From Rhodococcus tibetensis (lineage in GTDB: Bacteria; Actinomycetota; Actinomycetes; Mycobacteriales; Mycobacteriaceae), in NCBI RefSeq assembly GCF_024438035.1, contig NZ_JANFQF010000027.1:1-64000 (forward strand): a DNA stretch of 64,000 bases, in the 5' to 3' direction. The translations under genes were made by a program, and so were the position numbers. A model generated the notes under the pieces. The model searched no databases, was not told where the DNA came from, and saw nothing but the letters and a program-made list of their open reading frames with translations. Shown here in pieces: positions 8,833-19,004 of the stretch (positions are counted from its first letter, which is position 1; every line of letters begins with the position of its first letter).

Positions 8833-9801
8833 TCAGCCCTGTCCCTCTGATCCATCCTCGCCGTCGAGGCGTTCCCCATAACCGTCCTGCTGCGCCTGCT
8901 CGGCGAGAAAACGCTCGAACTCGGCTCCCAGTTCGTCGCCGCTCGGAATGTCTTCCTCGCTGGCCAGGAGGCTCGACTGCTGTTCCTGGGCCGTCACATA
9001 GGCATCGTACTGACGCTCGAGTGCGTGAACGACGGTTTGGACCTCATCGTTACCTGCGATGTGCTCGTCCACCTGTTCCTTCACGCGTGCGGCGGCCTCG
9101 CCGAGCGCGTGGAGCGGCAACTGGAGATCTGTGACCTCACTAACATTCTCGAGAAGGGTTTCGGCCGCCCCCGGGTAGTCGGTCTGGGCAAGGTAATGCG
9201 GAACGTGGACGGAGAACCCGACCGACTCGTGGCCGTGCTGCGCCATCCGCAACTCGATCAACGACGACGCGCTGCCGGGTACCTGAAGCTCACCCGCCCA
9301 GCGCTGGTGGTCCTTGATCAGTTCCTTGTTGGTCGAATGAGCAGTCACTCCGAGCGGCCGCGTATGCGGAATGGCCATCGGGATCGCGTTGATGCCCACG
9401 GTCCGCCGAACACCGAGCTGTTCCGCCAGCAGGCGAACCGCGCTGGTGAAACGCTCCCACCGCAGGTCGGGCTCCATTCCTGCCAGTAGGAGGAACGGGG
9501 TTCCTGCCGTGTCCTTCAGGGCATACAGGTTCAGTTCCGGCTGGTCGTAGTCCGAAAAATGGTCGGACTTGAAGTTCATGGTCGGCCGACGTGAGCGGTA
9601 GTCGACCAGTTCGTCTACCGCGAAGGAGGCAACCAGTTCGCTCTCGAGGCTCTCGCGGAGGTGGGTCGTGGCGAGTTTGACGGCGTGGCCTGCATCGGAG
9701 AAGCCCTCGAGTCCGTGGATCAACACCGGCCCCTGCCCGTCCGGGGAGGACAGCTGCGGTGCGGGAAACTCCAGCTCGTACATCTTCGACTGTTCGTCCA
9801 T
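8833..9801 (-). CDS. PAC2 family protein (Rv2714-like)
   Basis: 322 residues. The PAC2 domain spans about 25-250 (GPVLIHGLEGFSDAGHA, FAVDELVDYRSRRP, LLAGMEPDLRWERF). Family members include proteasome-assembly chaperone homologues; the actinobacterial ones have no settled function. The C-terminal about 70 residues are helical and acidic, with the conserved SGDELGAEFERFLAEQ near the end. The start at 9801 is the first good ATG before the conserved YELEFPAPQL. It is upstream of the hydrolase gene in the same orientation, as I recall for Rv2714-Rv2715. Confidence 0.88.
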   Translation of the reverse strand: MDEQSKMYELEFPAPQLSSPDGQGPVLIHGLEGFSDAGHAVKLATTHLRESLESELVASFAVDELVDYRSRRPTMNFKSDHFSDYDQPELNLYALKDTAGTPFLLLAGMEPDLRWERFTSAVRLLAEQLGVRRTVGINAIPMAIPHTRPLGVTAHSTNKELIKDHQRWAGELQVPGSASSLIELRMAQHGHESVGFSVHVPHYLAQTDYPGAAETLLENVSEVTDLQLPLHALGEAAARVKEQVDEHIAGNDEVQTVVHALERQYDAYVTAQEQQSSLLASEEDIPSGDELGAEFERFLAEQAQQDGYGERLDGEDGSEGQG

Positions 9802-10114
9802 GACAGACCTCTTCTCCTTCGTGCGTGACCTCCAGTGTCCCCTATCGTCTCCGGCATCGATACGTCGGACATTTTTTCGCGGAGGTGGTGCTTGGGGGAG
9901 AACGCCCCGCAACCGTCGGATAATTCCCGTTGGCGCCCTCTCCGTGTTCGCCGCGGGCGAGACCTCGTGCCCGGATGGGAGTCGCCTCATGTCGAGGATT
10001 GGATTGCCGGGACAAGTTGACGCTCTGCCTCCCCGATGTCGTTGTGGCCTTCTGGCAGAGTGTCGGGAGGGCTCGGCTGCGCAAGAGCCACAGGCATCGG
10101 TACGGAGGTCGACG
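9802..10114. other. Divergent intergenic region, PAC2 gene / lipoprotein gene
   Basis: 313 bases without a supported gene. A TTGACG hexamer at 10017-10022 could be a -35 element for the lipoprotein gene, but I see no convincing -10 at 17-18 bases. GGAGG at 10104-10108 is the lipoprotein gene's ribosome-binding site. Open frames crossing the region lack coding-like start contexts. Confidence 0.5.
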
Positions 10115-10828
10115 GTGAGTTCGCGGCGCACAAGTTTCCCGGCAGCGGTCCTCGTCCCTGTCGCCCTCCTTGCCGCGGCAGCCGGGGTGCTCTCGTCCTG
10201 CTCGTCTGCTGTACCGGGGGTGGCTCAGCCCGCCAGCGGCGTCACGGCCGGAGTGCCATCCGGCAAGGGATTGTCTGCACTGTTGCTGGACCCGTCCGAT
10301 TTCCCGTCCAGATATCAAGCGATCGTGCTTCCGCCGCAGGCGGTGTCGATGGCCGCACCAGATCTCACGGGTGTTCCCCAGGACGCCGTCGTCGAACCGT
10401 CCGAGTGCGCTCCGCCGCCGCAGGACTACGGGCCGACCGGAACGGTGATGGCCGTGGGCACCGACAATGTGAGCCGGTCGACCATCACGGTGGAACTGGC
10501 CAAGACCGACGCGCCGCTCGACGAACTCGCGCAGCAGACGGCAGACTGCGGTGAGATCACCGTGGCCTCCAGCGGTGCGGAATCGACCGTCACCACCGAC
10601 CTCATGCCCGCCCCCCCGATTCGAGCAGACGACACGCTGGCACTGCGCCGCACAGTTCGATCCGGCAGCGACGGCGACAAGGTCACCCAGTCGATGGCCA
10701 CCGTGATCGCCCAGGTGGGCGACGTCCGCGTGTCGGCAACTTTCATGTCCTTCGGCGATGCCTCAGCGGACACTGTGGCGCTCGACGACCTGTTCACGAA
10801 AGCGGTACAGAAGGTTCAGGCAGGCTGA
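10115..10828 (+). CDS. Secreted lipoprotein of unknown function
   Basis: 237 residues from a GTG start preceded by GGAGG at 6 bases. A Lys/Arg-poor signal peptide with Ser-Arg-Arg at the N-terminus, an Ala/Leu/Val core and a lipobox LSSC (Cys about 26) predicts a lipid-anchored cell-envelope protein. The mature part has two conserved-looking Cys (SECAPP, ADCGEI) that could form a disulfide, and ends with KAVQKVQAG. It resembles small sensor-like mycobacterial lipoproteins (DUF5642 or PknH extracellular-domain type), but I am not sure of the family. Confidence 0.75.
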   Translation: MSSRRTSFPAAVLVPVALLAAAAGVLSSCSSAVPGVAQPASGVTAGVPSGKGLSALLLDPSDFPSRYQAIVLPPQAVSMAAPDLTGVPQDAVVEPSECAPPPQDYGPTGTVMAVGTDNVSRSTITVELAKTDAPLDELAQQTADCGEITVASSGAESTVTTDLMPAPPIRADDTLALRRTVRSGSDGDKVTQSMATVIAQVGDVRVSATFMSFGDASADTVALDDLFTKAVQKVQAG

Positions 10829-10985
10829 GCGCGCTAGCACACCGCTCCGACACCACATGCGGTCGACGGTGGATCCGTCCGTCTCGACCGCCGGGTTGTC
10901 CACAACCTGTCGGTCATCCACAGCCCAACCCATCGCCGCTGGTCGGAGAAATCGTGGGCTCGGGTACGCATTCAGAGTCTGGGGC

Positions 10986-12122
10986 ATGACGACATCCGCA
11001 TTCCCGCACAGGTCCGGCTCCGAGCGCGCCGGTCGACACCACTCGCCACCGGAGCAGCTCGGGGTTCGCCTGTCCGATCCCGGTGACCTCCTTGCCGCGA
11101 TTCCCGCGTTCCTCGGCTTCCGTCCGGAACGGTCCATCGTCGCCCTCTGCCTGACGGAGAATTCGACGGTCGGCGCCGTCATGAGGCACGACCTCGTACT
11201 CGGAGGCGGTGATACACCCACCGCACCGATGTACGCGGCCGTGGACCAGTTCGCGGTGGTGTGCGAGCGTGAACAAGCCACAGGCGTGCTGGTCGTCCTC
11301 ATCGACGACCGATTCGCGGACCCCTCGGCCACGTCACGGTCCGAATTGGCAACTATCGTCGCGGAGTTCGAGGACCTCCTGGACCGGACGTCCACCGAAC
11401 TGCTCGACGTCTTCGTGACCGCCGACATCGGCGAGGGCTGCCGATGGTTCGGACTGCTGAGTGGTGGACGATACGGTGTGCAATCGGATCCGGTGGCCTC
11501 CCACGTCGCCGTGGCGCAGGTCGTCAGTGGCCGAGCAATCCGGGCGTCCCGCGAAGATCTGGAAGCGACAGTAGAGGCAGGTCCGGTCGGCGAGCGAATC
11601 CGCATCGCCGAACTCATCGACGACATTCGGGAATCCGCTCCGAGAATCCAGTTTGCGGGACGATCCGACATCCGAGGCGATCGCCGTGAACTGGAACTGG
11701 TGCTGGACCACATCGCGCGTCTGCCTTCGGGAGAGGCAGTGGCCGCGCACGAATGTGCCGACCTCGCCGTCGCGCTGGACAATCTCGTGGTTCGCGACAG
11801 TCTCCTCGCACTCGCGGTCGGCGAATATGCGGGCGATGCCGAACAACTCTGGATTCTGCTGGCGCGTCATCTCCCCGACCCCGAACGCGCCACCGCCGCA
11901 GCTCTTCTCGGATACAGCGCGTATGTACGCGGCGACGGCCCGCTCGCCGGCGTTGCCTTCTGCGCGGCCTTGGAATCCGATCCCGATCACGCGCTGGCCG
12001 CGCTCCTGGACAAGGCCTTGCAGTCGGGACTTCGTCCGGGCGCGGTCCGTGAACTGGCCGGCCTCGGCTACGACTCTGCGCGCAAGATCGGAGTTATCCT
12101 GCCGCCGCCGATCGACACCTGA
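10986..12122 (+). CDS. DUF4192 family protein
   Basis: 378 residues, soluble, no signal peptide. The N-terminal signature RLSDPGDLLAAIPAFLGFRPERSIVALCL is characteristic of DUF4192 proteins of actinobacteria. The C-terminal third is Ala-rich and helical with a TPR-like feel (AGVAFCAALESDPDHALAALL), as expected for the family. Function unknown. The ATG at 10986 is the first start near the signature; earlier in-frame codons come from the 157-base non-coding stretch after the lipoprotein gene. It ends 7 bases from the convergent galE stop. Confidence 0.82.
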   Translation: MTTSAFPHRSGSERAGRHHSPPEQLGVRLSDPGDLLAAIPAFLGFRPERSIVALCLTENSTVGAVMRHDLVLGGGDTPTAPMYAAVDQFAVVCEREQATGVLVVLIDDRFADPSATSRSELATIVAEFEDLLDRTSTELLDVFVTADIGEGCRWFGLLSGGRYGVQSDPVASHVAVAQVVSGRAIRASREDLEATVEAGPVGERIRIAELIDDIRESAPRIQFAGRSDIRGDRRELELVLDHIARLPSGEAVAAHECADLAVALDNLVVRDSLLALAVGEYAGDAEQLWILLARHLPDPERATAAALLGYSAYVRGDGPLAGVAFCAALESDPDHALAALLDKALQSGLRPGAVRELAGLGYDSARKIGVILPPPIDT

Positions 12123-12129
12123 GACCGTG

Positions 12130-13122
12130 TCACCGCTGCGCTGCGTGGGACCTGTCGCCGAGCTGTTGCAGATATGCCCAGGCGTCGGCGACGATCTCGT
12201 CGAGATCGGTGTGTTCCGGCCTCCATCCGAGTTCGGCGATCGCGCGGTCACTGGACGCGACGAGAATCGCGGGGTCTCCAGCCCGGCGGGGCGCGTCTTC
12301 CACCGGAATAGGCAGTCCGGTGACCCGGGCGCAGGCCGAAATGACCTCGCGGACACTGAACCCGGCGCCGCTGCCGAGGTTGTAGATCCGGTGACGGCCT
12401 TCTACGGACGACTCGAGGGCGAGTAGATGTGCCTCGGCCAGATCGAGAACGTGAATGTAGTCCCGGACCGCCGTGCCGTCGGAGGTGGGCCAGTCGGTTC
12501 CGAAGATTGAGATCTTCTCGCGTTGGCCGAGCGCGACCTGAAGAACGAGGGGAATCAAATGCGTTTCCACTACCCGGTTTTCACCGACCGACTTGTACGC
12601 TCCCGCTACGTTGAAATACCGCAGACTTGTCGCCGCGAACGAATGTGCCGCAGCGTAGGACGTGATGGCATGGTCGATCGCGAGCTTGGTGGCCCCGTAC
12701 GGATTGGTGGGCCGGGTCGGATCCGCTTCCGTGATCGGCGAGTGCTCGGGCTCACCGTAAGTGGCGGCAGTGGAAGAGAAGACGAGCCGCCTCGTTCCCG
12801 AATGCCGCATCGCCTCGAGGAGTTCGAGAGTCGTGACGACGTTGCCCCGCCAATACTTCTCCGGGTACTCCACGGACTCGCCGACGAGCGATTGCGCCGC
12901 GAAGTGCAGGACACCGTCGAACCGGGGAGTCCCGCTGGTCCCGAGAACATCCACGGCGAGGTCGGCGACGTCACCTTCGATGAACTCGGCACCGAGCGGC
13001 ACCGCGTCGGCATTGCCCGTGGAAAGGTCGTCGATGATGACGACCTCGTGTCCTCGTTCGAGGAGCACGGTGCTGCACACACTGCCGACATAACCGGCGC
13101 CGCCGGTGACGAGAAGTTTCAT
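12130..13122 (-). CDS. galE: UDP-glucose 4-epimerase GalE
   Basis: 330 residues, extended short-chain dehydrogenase. GGAGYVGS (7-14) binds [11 protein letters not shown] supplies the catalytic Ser/Thr, and NPYGATK the catalytic Tyr and Lys. It interconverts UDP-glucose and UDP-galactose, feeding the arabinogalactan cell wall. It follows ideR by 3 bases on the same strand, the same ideR/dtxR-galE pairing seen in corynebacteria, so the two form an operon. Full length for the family. Confidence 0.95.
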   Translation of the reverse strand: MKLLVTGGAGYVGSVCSTVLLERGHEVVIIDDLSTGNADAVPLGAEFIEGDVADLAVDVLGTSGTPRFDGVLHFAAQSLVGESVEYPEKYWRGNVVTTLELLEAMRHSGTRRLVFSSTAATYGEPEHSPITEADPTRPTNPYGATKLAIDHAITSYAAAHSFAATSLRYFNVAGAYKSVGENRVVETHLIPLVLQVALGQREKISIFGTDWPTSDGTAVRDYIHVLDLAEAHLLALESSVEGRHRIYNLGSGAGFSVREVISACARVTGLPIPVEDAPRRAGDPAILVASSDRAIAELGWRPEHTDLDEIVADAWAYLQQLGDRSHAAQR

Positions 13123-13125
13123 CGA

Positions 13126-13821
13126 TTATCCCTGAACCTTCACCTGAACGGCGTGCGCCATCTCTTCGGAAAGGTCGAATCCGCTGTGACCGGGCACGGT
13201 GATCGTGACCGACCCCGGTTTGGTCTCGACTGTCACGCGGGCGTCCGGAACCACGCCCGCCTCACGCAGCTGACCGATGACATCCGGATCGGACTGCACG
13301 TGCTCGGCAAGGCGCCGCACGACCACCGCTGTCGGCTTGCCGGGGGGCACGTCCGTGAGGCGGATGAGGGTCTCCGGCGCGTCCACCGGCCGGTCGAGAC
13401 CGAGCTGCGAGAGCCCGGGAATCGGATTTCCGTACGGCGAGGTGGTGGGGTTGTTGAGCACCTCCACCAGACGCCGCTCGACCTCTTCGCTCATCACGTG
13501 CTCCCAGCGGCACGCCTCGGCGTGTACTTCTTCCCACTTCAGGCCGATGATGTCGACCAGGAGGCGCTCTGCCAGGCGGTGCTTGCGCATCACCGACACC
13601 GCGAGTTCGCGGCCCTTCTCCGTCAATTCGAGATGGCGATCACCGGCGACCAGGAGGAGGCCGTCACGTTCCATCCGGGCGACGGTCTGGCTCACCGTCG
13701 GGCCACTCTGCTCCAGTCGTTCGGCAATCCGTGCTCGAAGCGGGACGACGCCCTCTTCTTCCAAGTCGTAGATCGTCCGGAGGTACATCTCCGTGGTGTC
13801 GACCAGATCCTTCACACTCAC
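13126..13821 (-). CDS. ideR: Iron-dependent repressor IdeR (DtxR family)
   Basis: 231 residues: winged helix (1-70), dimerisation and metal-binding domain (71-145), flexible Pro-rich linker and SH3-like third domain (150-231). Metal ligands are all visible, offset by 2 from M. tuberculosis IdeR: Met12, His81, Glu85, His100, Cys104, Glu107, His108 (motif HAEACRWEH). Fe(II)-loaded IdeR represses siderophore and uptake genes at TTAGGTTAG-type boxes; one such box occurs at 50029-50047 in this window. Operon with galE. Confidence 0.97.
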   Translation of the reverse strand: MSVKDLVDTTEMYLRTIYDLEEEGVVPLRARIAERLEQSGPTVSQTVARMERDGLLLVAGDRHLELTEKGRELAVSVMRKHRLAERLLVDIIGLKWEEVHAEACRWEHVMSEEVERRLVEVLNNPTTSPYGNPIPGLSQLGLDRPVDAPETLIRLTDVPPGKPTAVVVRRLAEHVQSDPDVIGQLREAGVVPDARVTVETKPGSVTITVPGHSGFDLSEEMAHAVQVKVQG

Positions 13822-13948
13822 ACCCCTTCGTCTTCGCCGATTCTACCGGTCATCGACTCTCTGCGGCGCGCTCCCTCCCACAGCGCGCCGGGGCAGGTCC
13901 CTGTGGGGTCTGCTCGCACCGCCCACGGAGGACCAGTAGCGTGAGTTC

Positions 13949-15220
13949 ATGACCGCGTCGTTCAGTTCCGGGGAGGATTCGGCTGCAGTGGCATCGAACC
14001 GTGTAGTCGTGTGGAGTCCGGACTATCTCAGCTACCGGTGGAGTGCGGACCACCCGATGAATCCCACTCGGCTCGAGCTCACCATGTCGCTCGCGCGGGC
14101 GCTGGGCACGCTCGAGGGCGCAGAGCTCGTTCGCCCTGACGCAGCATCCGACGCAGATCTGTTACGCATCCACACCCCCGGATACGTCGAGGCGGTCAAA
14201 CAGGCCGGGCACTCGAACGCATCGGGTGTGCTGGGCGCGGACGCCCCCTACGGGCTCGGCACCGAGGACAACCCGGTGTTTCCCCAGATGCACGAGGCGA
14301 GTGCCATCCTCGCCGGTGGCTCTCTCGCTGCGGCACAGGAGATCGCGTCGGGGCGCACACGCAGAGCGGTGAGTATCGGCGGGGGAATGCACCACGCGAT
14401 GCCCGGCTGGGCTTCCGGTTTCTGTGTGTACAACGATGTGGCCATCGCCATTTCCTGGTTGCTGGACAACGGGTTCGACCGCATCGCCTACATCGATGTG
14501 GACGCTCACCACGGGGACGGTGTCCAGCACGCCTTCGCGGGCGATCCGCGAGTCCTGACCGTCTCGTTGCACCAGCATCCCGCGACGTTGTGGCCCAACA
14601 CCGGGTGGTCCAGTGAAGTGGGCGAGGGTGCGGGGGAGGGCACCTCGATCAACCTCCCGGTTCTGCCGGGGACGGTGGATGCGCTGTGGCTCAGGGGTTT
14701 TCATGCCATCGTTCCCGGTGCAATCGCCGCGTTCCGCCCTCAGATCGTGATCAGCCAATGTGGCGTCGACAGTCATCGGGAGGATCCGCTCGCCGATCTG
14801 GCGCTGACGGTCGACGGTCAGCGCGCGGCGTTTCTCGCGATGCGTGACCTCGCGGATCGGTACGCGGAGGGTCGTTGGCTGGCAGTCGGCGGCGGCGGCT
14901 ACGGTCTCGTGCGGGTGGTTCCGCGGTCGTGGACACACCTCATCGCCGCGGCCCTGGACCGCGAGATCGACACCGGCACCCCGGTGCCCGAGGTGTGGCG
15001 GGAGCAGGCCTCTGCTCTCGCACCGAGTGTCGACCTACCCGAGACGATGGGTGACAGCGGTGAGGTCGATTACCTGCCCTGGGACGGACCGGGTGGCACA
15101 CCGGAAACGGGAAACCCGTCGGTCGACCGCGCACTGACCCGCATCGACTCCGCAGTCATCGCCACCCGCCGGGCCTGCTTCCCGCTACTCGGCCTCGACC
15201 CGGAGGATCCTCGTGACTGA
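13949..15220 (+). CDS. acuC: AcuC-type lysine deacetylase (class I HDAC fold)
   Basis: 423 residues. Zn-dependent deacetylase signatures: GGGMHHAMPGWASGFCVYND carries the tandem active-site His, IDVDAHHGDG gives the Asp and His metal ligands, SQCGVDSHREDPLA gives the second Asp, and GGGGYG the C-terminal loop. AcuC enzymes deacetylate acetyl-CoA synthetase and other proteins. The stop overlaps by 8 bases the start of a GNAT/acyl-CoA-synthetase fusion, so the putative deacetylase and acetyltransferase are coupled in translation. Divergent from ideR with 127 bases between them. Confidence 0.92.
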   Translation: MTASFSSGEDSAAVASNRVVVWSPDYLSYRWSADHPMNPTRLELTMSLARALGTLEGAELVRPDAASDADLLRIHTPGYVEAVKQAGHSNASGVLGADAPYGLGTEDNPVFPQMHEASAILAGGSLAAAQEIASGRTRRAVSIGGGMHHAMPGWASGFCVYNDVAIAISWLLDNGFDRIAYIDVDAHHGDGVQHAFAGDPRVLTVSLHQHPATLWPNTGWSSEVGEGAGEGTSINLPVLPGTVDALWLRGFHAIVPGAIAAFRPQIVISQCGVDSHREDPLADLALTVDGQRAAFLAMRDLADRYAEGRWLAVGGGGYGLVRVVPRSWTHLIAAALDREIDTGTPVPEVWREQASALAPSVDLPETMGDSGEVDYLPWDGPGGTPETGNPSVDRALTRIDSAVIATRRACFPLLGLDPEDPRD

Positions 15221-17888
15221 ATCGACGGACAGCGCACCGGATGCCGCGCACGACTACCCGCACCACTGGGTGGTCGATGTGCTGGCAGCGGACGGCGGCG
15301 CCGTGGCGCTTCGGCCGATCGTGCCGGAGGACGCCGAGAAGCTGATCGCGTTCCACGCGAAGCTGTCCGAACGTACGCGGTATCTGCGCTATTTCGGGCC
15401 GTACCCCACCATGTCGCAACGGGACGTCGTGCATTTCACCACGGTCGACCACAAGAACCGGGTGGCATTCGTGGTGGTGCTCGGCGACGAGATCATCGCC
15501 GTCGGGCGCTACGAACGGCTTCTCGGTGAAGGGGACGGCAAGTCGGCGGAAGTGGCGTTCGTCGTCGCCGACGCGCACCAGGGGCGGGGCCTCGGGCCGA
15601 TCCTCCTCGAGCATCTCGCCGGGGCGGCAGCGGAAAACGGGCTCACCATGTTCGTCGCCGAGGTTCTCGCGGAGAACCGCAACATGGTCACCGTGTTTCG
15701 TGAAGCGGGTTACCAGGTCAGTCGCAGCTTCGAGGGCGGGGTGCTGAAACTCGAATTCGCGATAGACCCCACCGAAGCCATGGTGTCGGTTCGCAATTCC
15801 CGTGAACGGGCGGCCGAGGCGCGCAGCATGCGGAATGTGCTCAGTCCGCGGTCGGTTGCGGTGATCGGTGCCTCCACCGACAGCGCCAAGGTCGGGCACG
15901 CGGTGCTCACCAACCTCCTGCGGGCCGGGTTCACCGGACCCGTGTACCCGGTCAATGCCGAGCATCGTTCAGTCCAGGGCGTGCGGGCGTACCCGACCGT
16001 CCGCGACATTCCCGACGAGGTGGATCTCGGGGTGGTCGCCGTCCCCGCCGAGTCGATCAGCGCGGTTCTGGACGACTGCCTGGACAAGGGCGTCAAGGCG
16101 CTCGTCGTGGTCTCGTCCGGATTCAGCGAGACCGGCCTCGACGGAAAGCAGTCCGAGAGGCGCCTCGTCCACGCGGCCCGGGCGCACGGGATGCGGCTTA
16201 TCGGGCCCAACGCACTCGGGGTGGCGAACAACGACACCGCGGTGTCCCTCAACGCCACTCTCGCACCCGTGCTGCCCAGCCCGGGCAACGTCGGATTCTT
16301 CTGCCAGTCCGGTGCGCTCGGAATCGCCATCCTGGACGAGGCCGCGCGCAGCCGAATCGGTCTGTCGGCCTTCGTCTCGGCCGGTAACCGGGCAGACGTC
16401 TCGGGGAACGATCTTTTGCAGTACTGGGACTCCGACCCGGCCACCGAGGTGGTCCTGCTCTATCTCGAGAGTTTCGGTAACCCGCGCAAATTTTCGCGAA
16501 TCGCTCGTCGCGTCGCCCGCAACAAGCCGATCGTCGCGGTGAAGAGTGGCAGGCACGCCGTTCCCCCGGCACTGGCGGCGACGGGCGTCGAGATGGACGA
16601 TTCGATCGTGCGGGCACTGTTCGAGCAGGCCGGTGTCGTGCAGGTGGGATCGATCTCCCAGTTGTTCGACTGCGCCCTTCTGTTCGGCTATCAGCCGCTG
16701 CCGGCGGGGCCTCGGCTCGCTGTGGTCGGAAACTCCACCGCGTTGGGGGTGCTGGCAGCAGATGCGGCGCGCAGCGAGGGTTTGCACGTCGGCGACCCGG
16801 TGGACCTCGGCCCGCAGGCGGGACCGGACGAGTTCGCCAGCGCGGTGCACACGGCGCTGTCCTCGGCCGATGTCGACTCGGTCATCGCGGTCTTCGTTCC
16901 GCCCGTAGCTATTCCCGTCGAACCTTTCGCCCAGGCGCTGAAGCAAGCCGTTCGCGACGCCGACAAGCCGGTACTGACGACGTTCCTCGCCGCGGAGGGC
17001 GTCCCGGACGTCCTGGCGGTGCGGGACGAGGACGGGCATCCGACCCGGGGTTCGGTTCCGTCCTATCCGGGGCCGGAAAGGGCCGCGCTGGCGCTCGCGC
17101 GCGCCTGGCGTTACGCCGCATGGAAGAGCAAACCCTCATCGAAGGTCGTGCGACCCGCCGGAATCGATCCAGAGAAGGCCAAATCGATGGTGGACACCTG
17201 GTTGTCCACCTCGTCGGGGCGGTGGTTGTCGGATTACGAGGCAGCGCAACTCCTCGCGTGTTACGGAGTCGAAGTGGTGGAATTCCGGTCGGCCACCACC
17301 GAGGAAGAAGCGGTCGTCGCGGCCGACGAGCTCGGCTACCCGGTGGCGGTGAAAGCGACCGGTGAGCAGTGGCGCCATCGCCCCGACCTGGGGGGTGTGC
17401 GGCTCGACCTCGTCGGCCCCGAGTCGGTGCGGCTGGCCTATCGCGACCTGGCCGCCGCTTCTGGTGAACCACTACTTCACGTGCAGCGAATGGCAACGAA
17501 AGGAATTGGCTGCGTGGTCGGCGTTCAGGATGACCCGTCGTTCGGCTCGCTCATCTCGTTCGGGCTCGCCGGCGTGATCTCCGACCTCCTCGGGGACCGC
17601 GCCTACCGGGTGCTGCCGCTGACCGAGGACGCGGCCACCGAACTGATCGATGCACCGAAGGCTGCACCGCTGCTGTCGGGGTACCGGAGTGCGGTGCCGG
17701 TGAACAAGTCGGCGCTCGTCGACCTCGTGCAGCGGATCTCTGCGCTTGCCGACGATCTTCCCGAGGTGCGGGAACTGGCCTGCGAACCCGTTCTGGCCTC
17801 CGCCGAGGGCGCTCAGATCACCGACTCGCGGGTGCGAATCGGGCCGGAACCGAGCTTCGCCGATCTGGGACCCCGCAGGCTGCGCTGA
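15213..17888 (+). CDS. Protein lysine acetyltransferase: GNAT fused to ADP-forming acyl-CoA synthetase-like domains
   Basis: 891 residues in this order: GNAT acetyltransferase (about 20-180; acetyl-CoA loop AHQGRGLG), CoA-binding domain (about 205-330; VAVIGASTDSAKVG), succinyl-CoA-ligase-like domains (about 340-640; FFCQSGALGIA), and ATP-grasp domain (about 660-890). This is the Pat/PatZ architecture, but with GNAT at the N-terminus as in some streptomycete Pat proteins; E. coli PatZ has it at the C-terminus. Such enzymes acetylate and inactivate acetyl-CoA synthetase. The overlap with acuC supports a reversible acetylation role. Confidence 0.88.
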   Translation: MTESTDSAPDAAHDYPHHWVVDVLAADGGAVALRPIVPEDAEKLIAFHAKLSERTRYLRYFGPYPTMSQRDVVHFTTVDHKNRVAFVVVLGDEIIAVGRYERLLGEGDGKSAEVAFVVADAHQGRGLGPILLEHLAGAAAENGLTMFVAEVLAENRNMVTVFREAGYQVSRSFEGGVLKLEFAIDPTEAMVSVRNSRERAAEARSMRNVLSPRSVAVIGASTDSAKVGHAVLTNLLRAGFTGPVYPVNAEHRSVQGVRAYPTVRDIPDEVDLGVVAVPAESISAVLDDCLDKGVKALVVVSSGFSETGLDGKQSERRLVHAARAHGMRLIGPNALGVANNDTAVSLNATLAPVLPSPGNVGFFCQSGALGIAILDEAARSRIGLSAFVSAGNRADVSGNDLLQYWDSDPATEVVLLYLESFGNPRKFSRIARRVARNKPIVAVKSGRHAVPPALAATGVEMDDSIVRALFEQAGVVQVGSISQLFDCALLFGYQPLPAGPRLAVVGNSTALGVLAADAARSEGLHVGDPVDLGPQAGPDEFASAVHTALSSADVDSVIAVFVPPVAIPVEPFAQALKQAVRDADKPVLTTFLAAEGVPDVLAVRDEDGHPTRGSVPSYPGPERAALALARAWRYAAWKSKPSSKVVRPAGIDPEKAKSMVDTWLSTSSGRWLSDYEAAQLLACYGVEVVEFRSATTEEEAVVAADELGYPVAVKATGEQWRHRPDLGGVRLDLVGPESVRLAYRDLAAASGEPLLHVQRMATKGIGCVVGVQDDPSFGSLISFGLAGVISDLLGDRAYRVLPLTEDAATELIDAPKAAPLLSGYRSAVPVNKSALVDLVQRISALADDLPEVRELACEPVLASAEGAQITDSRVRIGPEPSFADLGPRRLR

Positions 17889-17951
17889 ACCTTTCCGCCG
17901 TCCATTCGTCACGATCACGGACCGCGGAGCGACCGCGGACGTGACGATGCC

Positions 17952-17982
17952 GGTGCCGGTCTGGGCGACCGACACCGGCACC
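17952..17982. terminator. Hairpin between the convergent acetyltransferase and sigB genes
   Basis: Arms GGTGCCGGT (17952-17960) and ACCGGCACC (17974-17982) pair perfectly with a 13-base loop. It lies 63 bases after the upstream stop and 14 bases before the sigB stop, so it may terminate both transcripts. Confidence 0.5.
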
Positions 17983-17996
17983 GGGTCGACAATGGA

Positions 17997-18968
17997 TCAG
18001 CTGGCGTAGGACCGCAGCCGCTCCGCGCGATCGCCCTGACGGAGCTTGCCCATTACTTCACGCTCTATCTGGCGGACCCGCTCGCGGGAGAGCCCGAAGA
18101 GCTTCCCGATCTGATCGAGGGTCCGCGGCTGACCGTCGTCGAGTCCGTACCGCAAACGGATCACTTGCTGCTCGCGCTCGTCGAGGGTGGCGAGGACGCT
18201 GCGAACGTCGCTGTGCAGAAGACCGGCGATGACGGCGTTCTCCGCCGATGTAGCCTCCGAGTCTTCGATGAAGTCGCCGAGCGGGGCCTCTTCGTCGTTG
18301 CCGACCGGCATGTCGAGGCTGACCGGGTCGCGGCTGTGGTCGAGGAGATCCGCGATCTTGTGTGCGGGGATGCCCGACTCCTCTGCCAGTTCGTCGTCGG
18401 TTGCCTCACGGCCGAGTTGCTGGTGCAGTTCACGCTTGATGCGGGCGAGTTTGTTCACCTGCTCGACGAGGTGCACTGGCAGCCGAATCGTGCGGCTCTG
18501 ATCGGCCATGCCCCTGGTGATGGCCTGACGGATCCACCACGTCGCGTACGTCGAGAACTTGAAGCCCTTGGAGTAGTCGAACTTCTCCATCGCCCGGATC
18601 AGGCCCAGATTGCCTTCCTGGATGAGGTCGAGCAAGGGCATGCCGCGGCCCGTGTAACGCTTGGCGAGCGAGACGACGAGACGCAGGTTCGCCTCGAGCA
18701 GATGCGCCCTGGCCGACTGTCCTTCGCGGACGATCGCTGCAAGGTCGCGCTTCTTCGCGGGGGACAGTCGCTTGCCGGTCTCGAGAATGTGCGCGGCGTA
18801 CAGCCCAGCCTCGATTCGCTTGGACAGCTCTACCTCGTCTGCGGCCGTCAGCAGAGCAGTGCGACCGATCCCGTTCAGGTAGACGCGGACCAGGTCGGCA
18901 GCGGGGCTCTGGGCGTCCAGATCGGCGGCGCTGGGGCGAATGCGAGTAGTGGTGCTGGGGCTTGTCAT
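17997..18968 (-). CDS. sigB: RNA polymerase sigma factor SigB (principal-like)
   Basis: 323 residues, sigma-70 regions 1.2 to 4.2 with no long N-terminal extension. Region 2 has [16 protein letters not shown] and the Trp-rich ATWWIRQAI, and region 4.2 ends in [18 protein letters not shown]. It is the non-essential stress partner of SigA, which is also in this window. The start at 18968 follows GAGGAGG at 7 bases; an upstream start would add 81 unconserved residues and run through the promoter. Full length, same order relative to ideR as in mycobacteria apart from inserted genes. Confidence 0.96.
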   Translation of the reverse strand: MTSPSTTTRIRPSAADLDAQSPAADLVRVYLNGIGRTALLTAADEVELSKRIEAGLYAAHILETGKRLSPAKKRDLAAIVREGQSARAHLLEANLRLVVSLAKRYTGRGMPLLDLIQEGNLGLIRAMEKFDYSKGFKFSTYATWWIRQAITRGMADQSRTIRLPVHLVEQVNKLARIKRELHQQLGREATDDELAEESGIPAHKIADLLDHSRDPVSLDMPVGNDEEAPLGDFIEDSEATSAENAVIAGLLHSDVRSVLATLDEREQQVIRLRYGLDDGQPRTLDQIGKLFGLSRERVRQIEREVMGKLRQGDRAERLRSYAS

Positions 18969-19004
18969 GACTTGCCTCCTCATCGGTGGTGTCTCATAGG
19001 GAAC

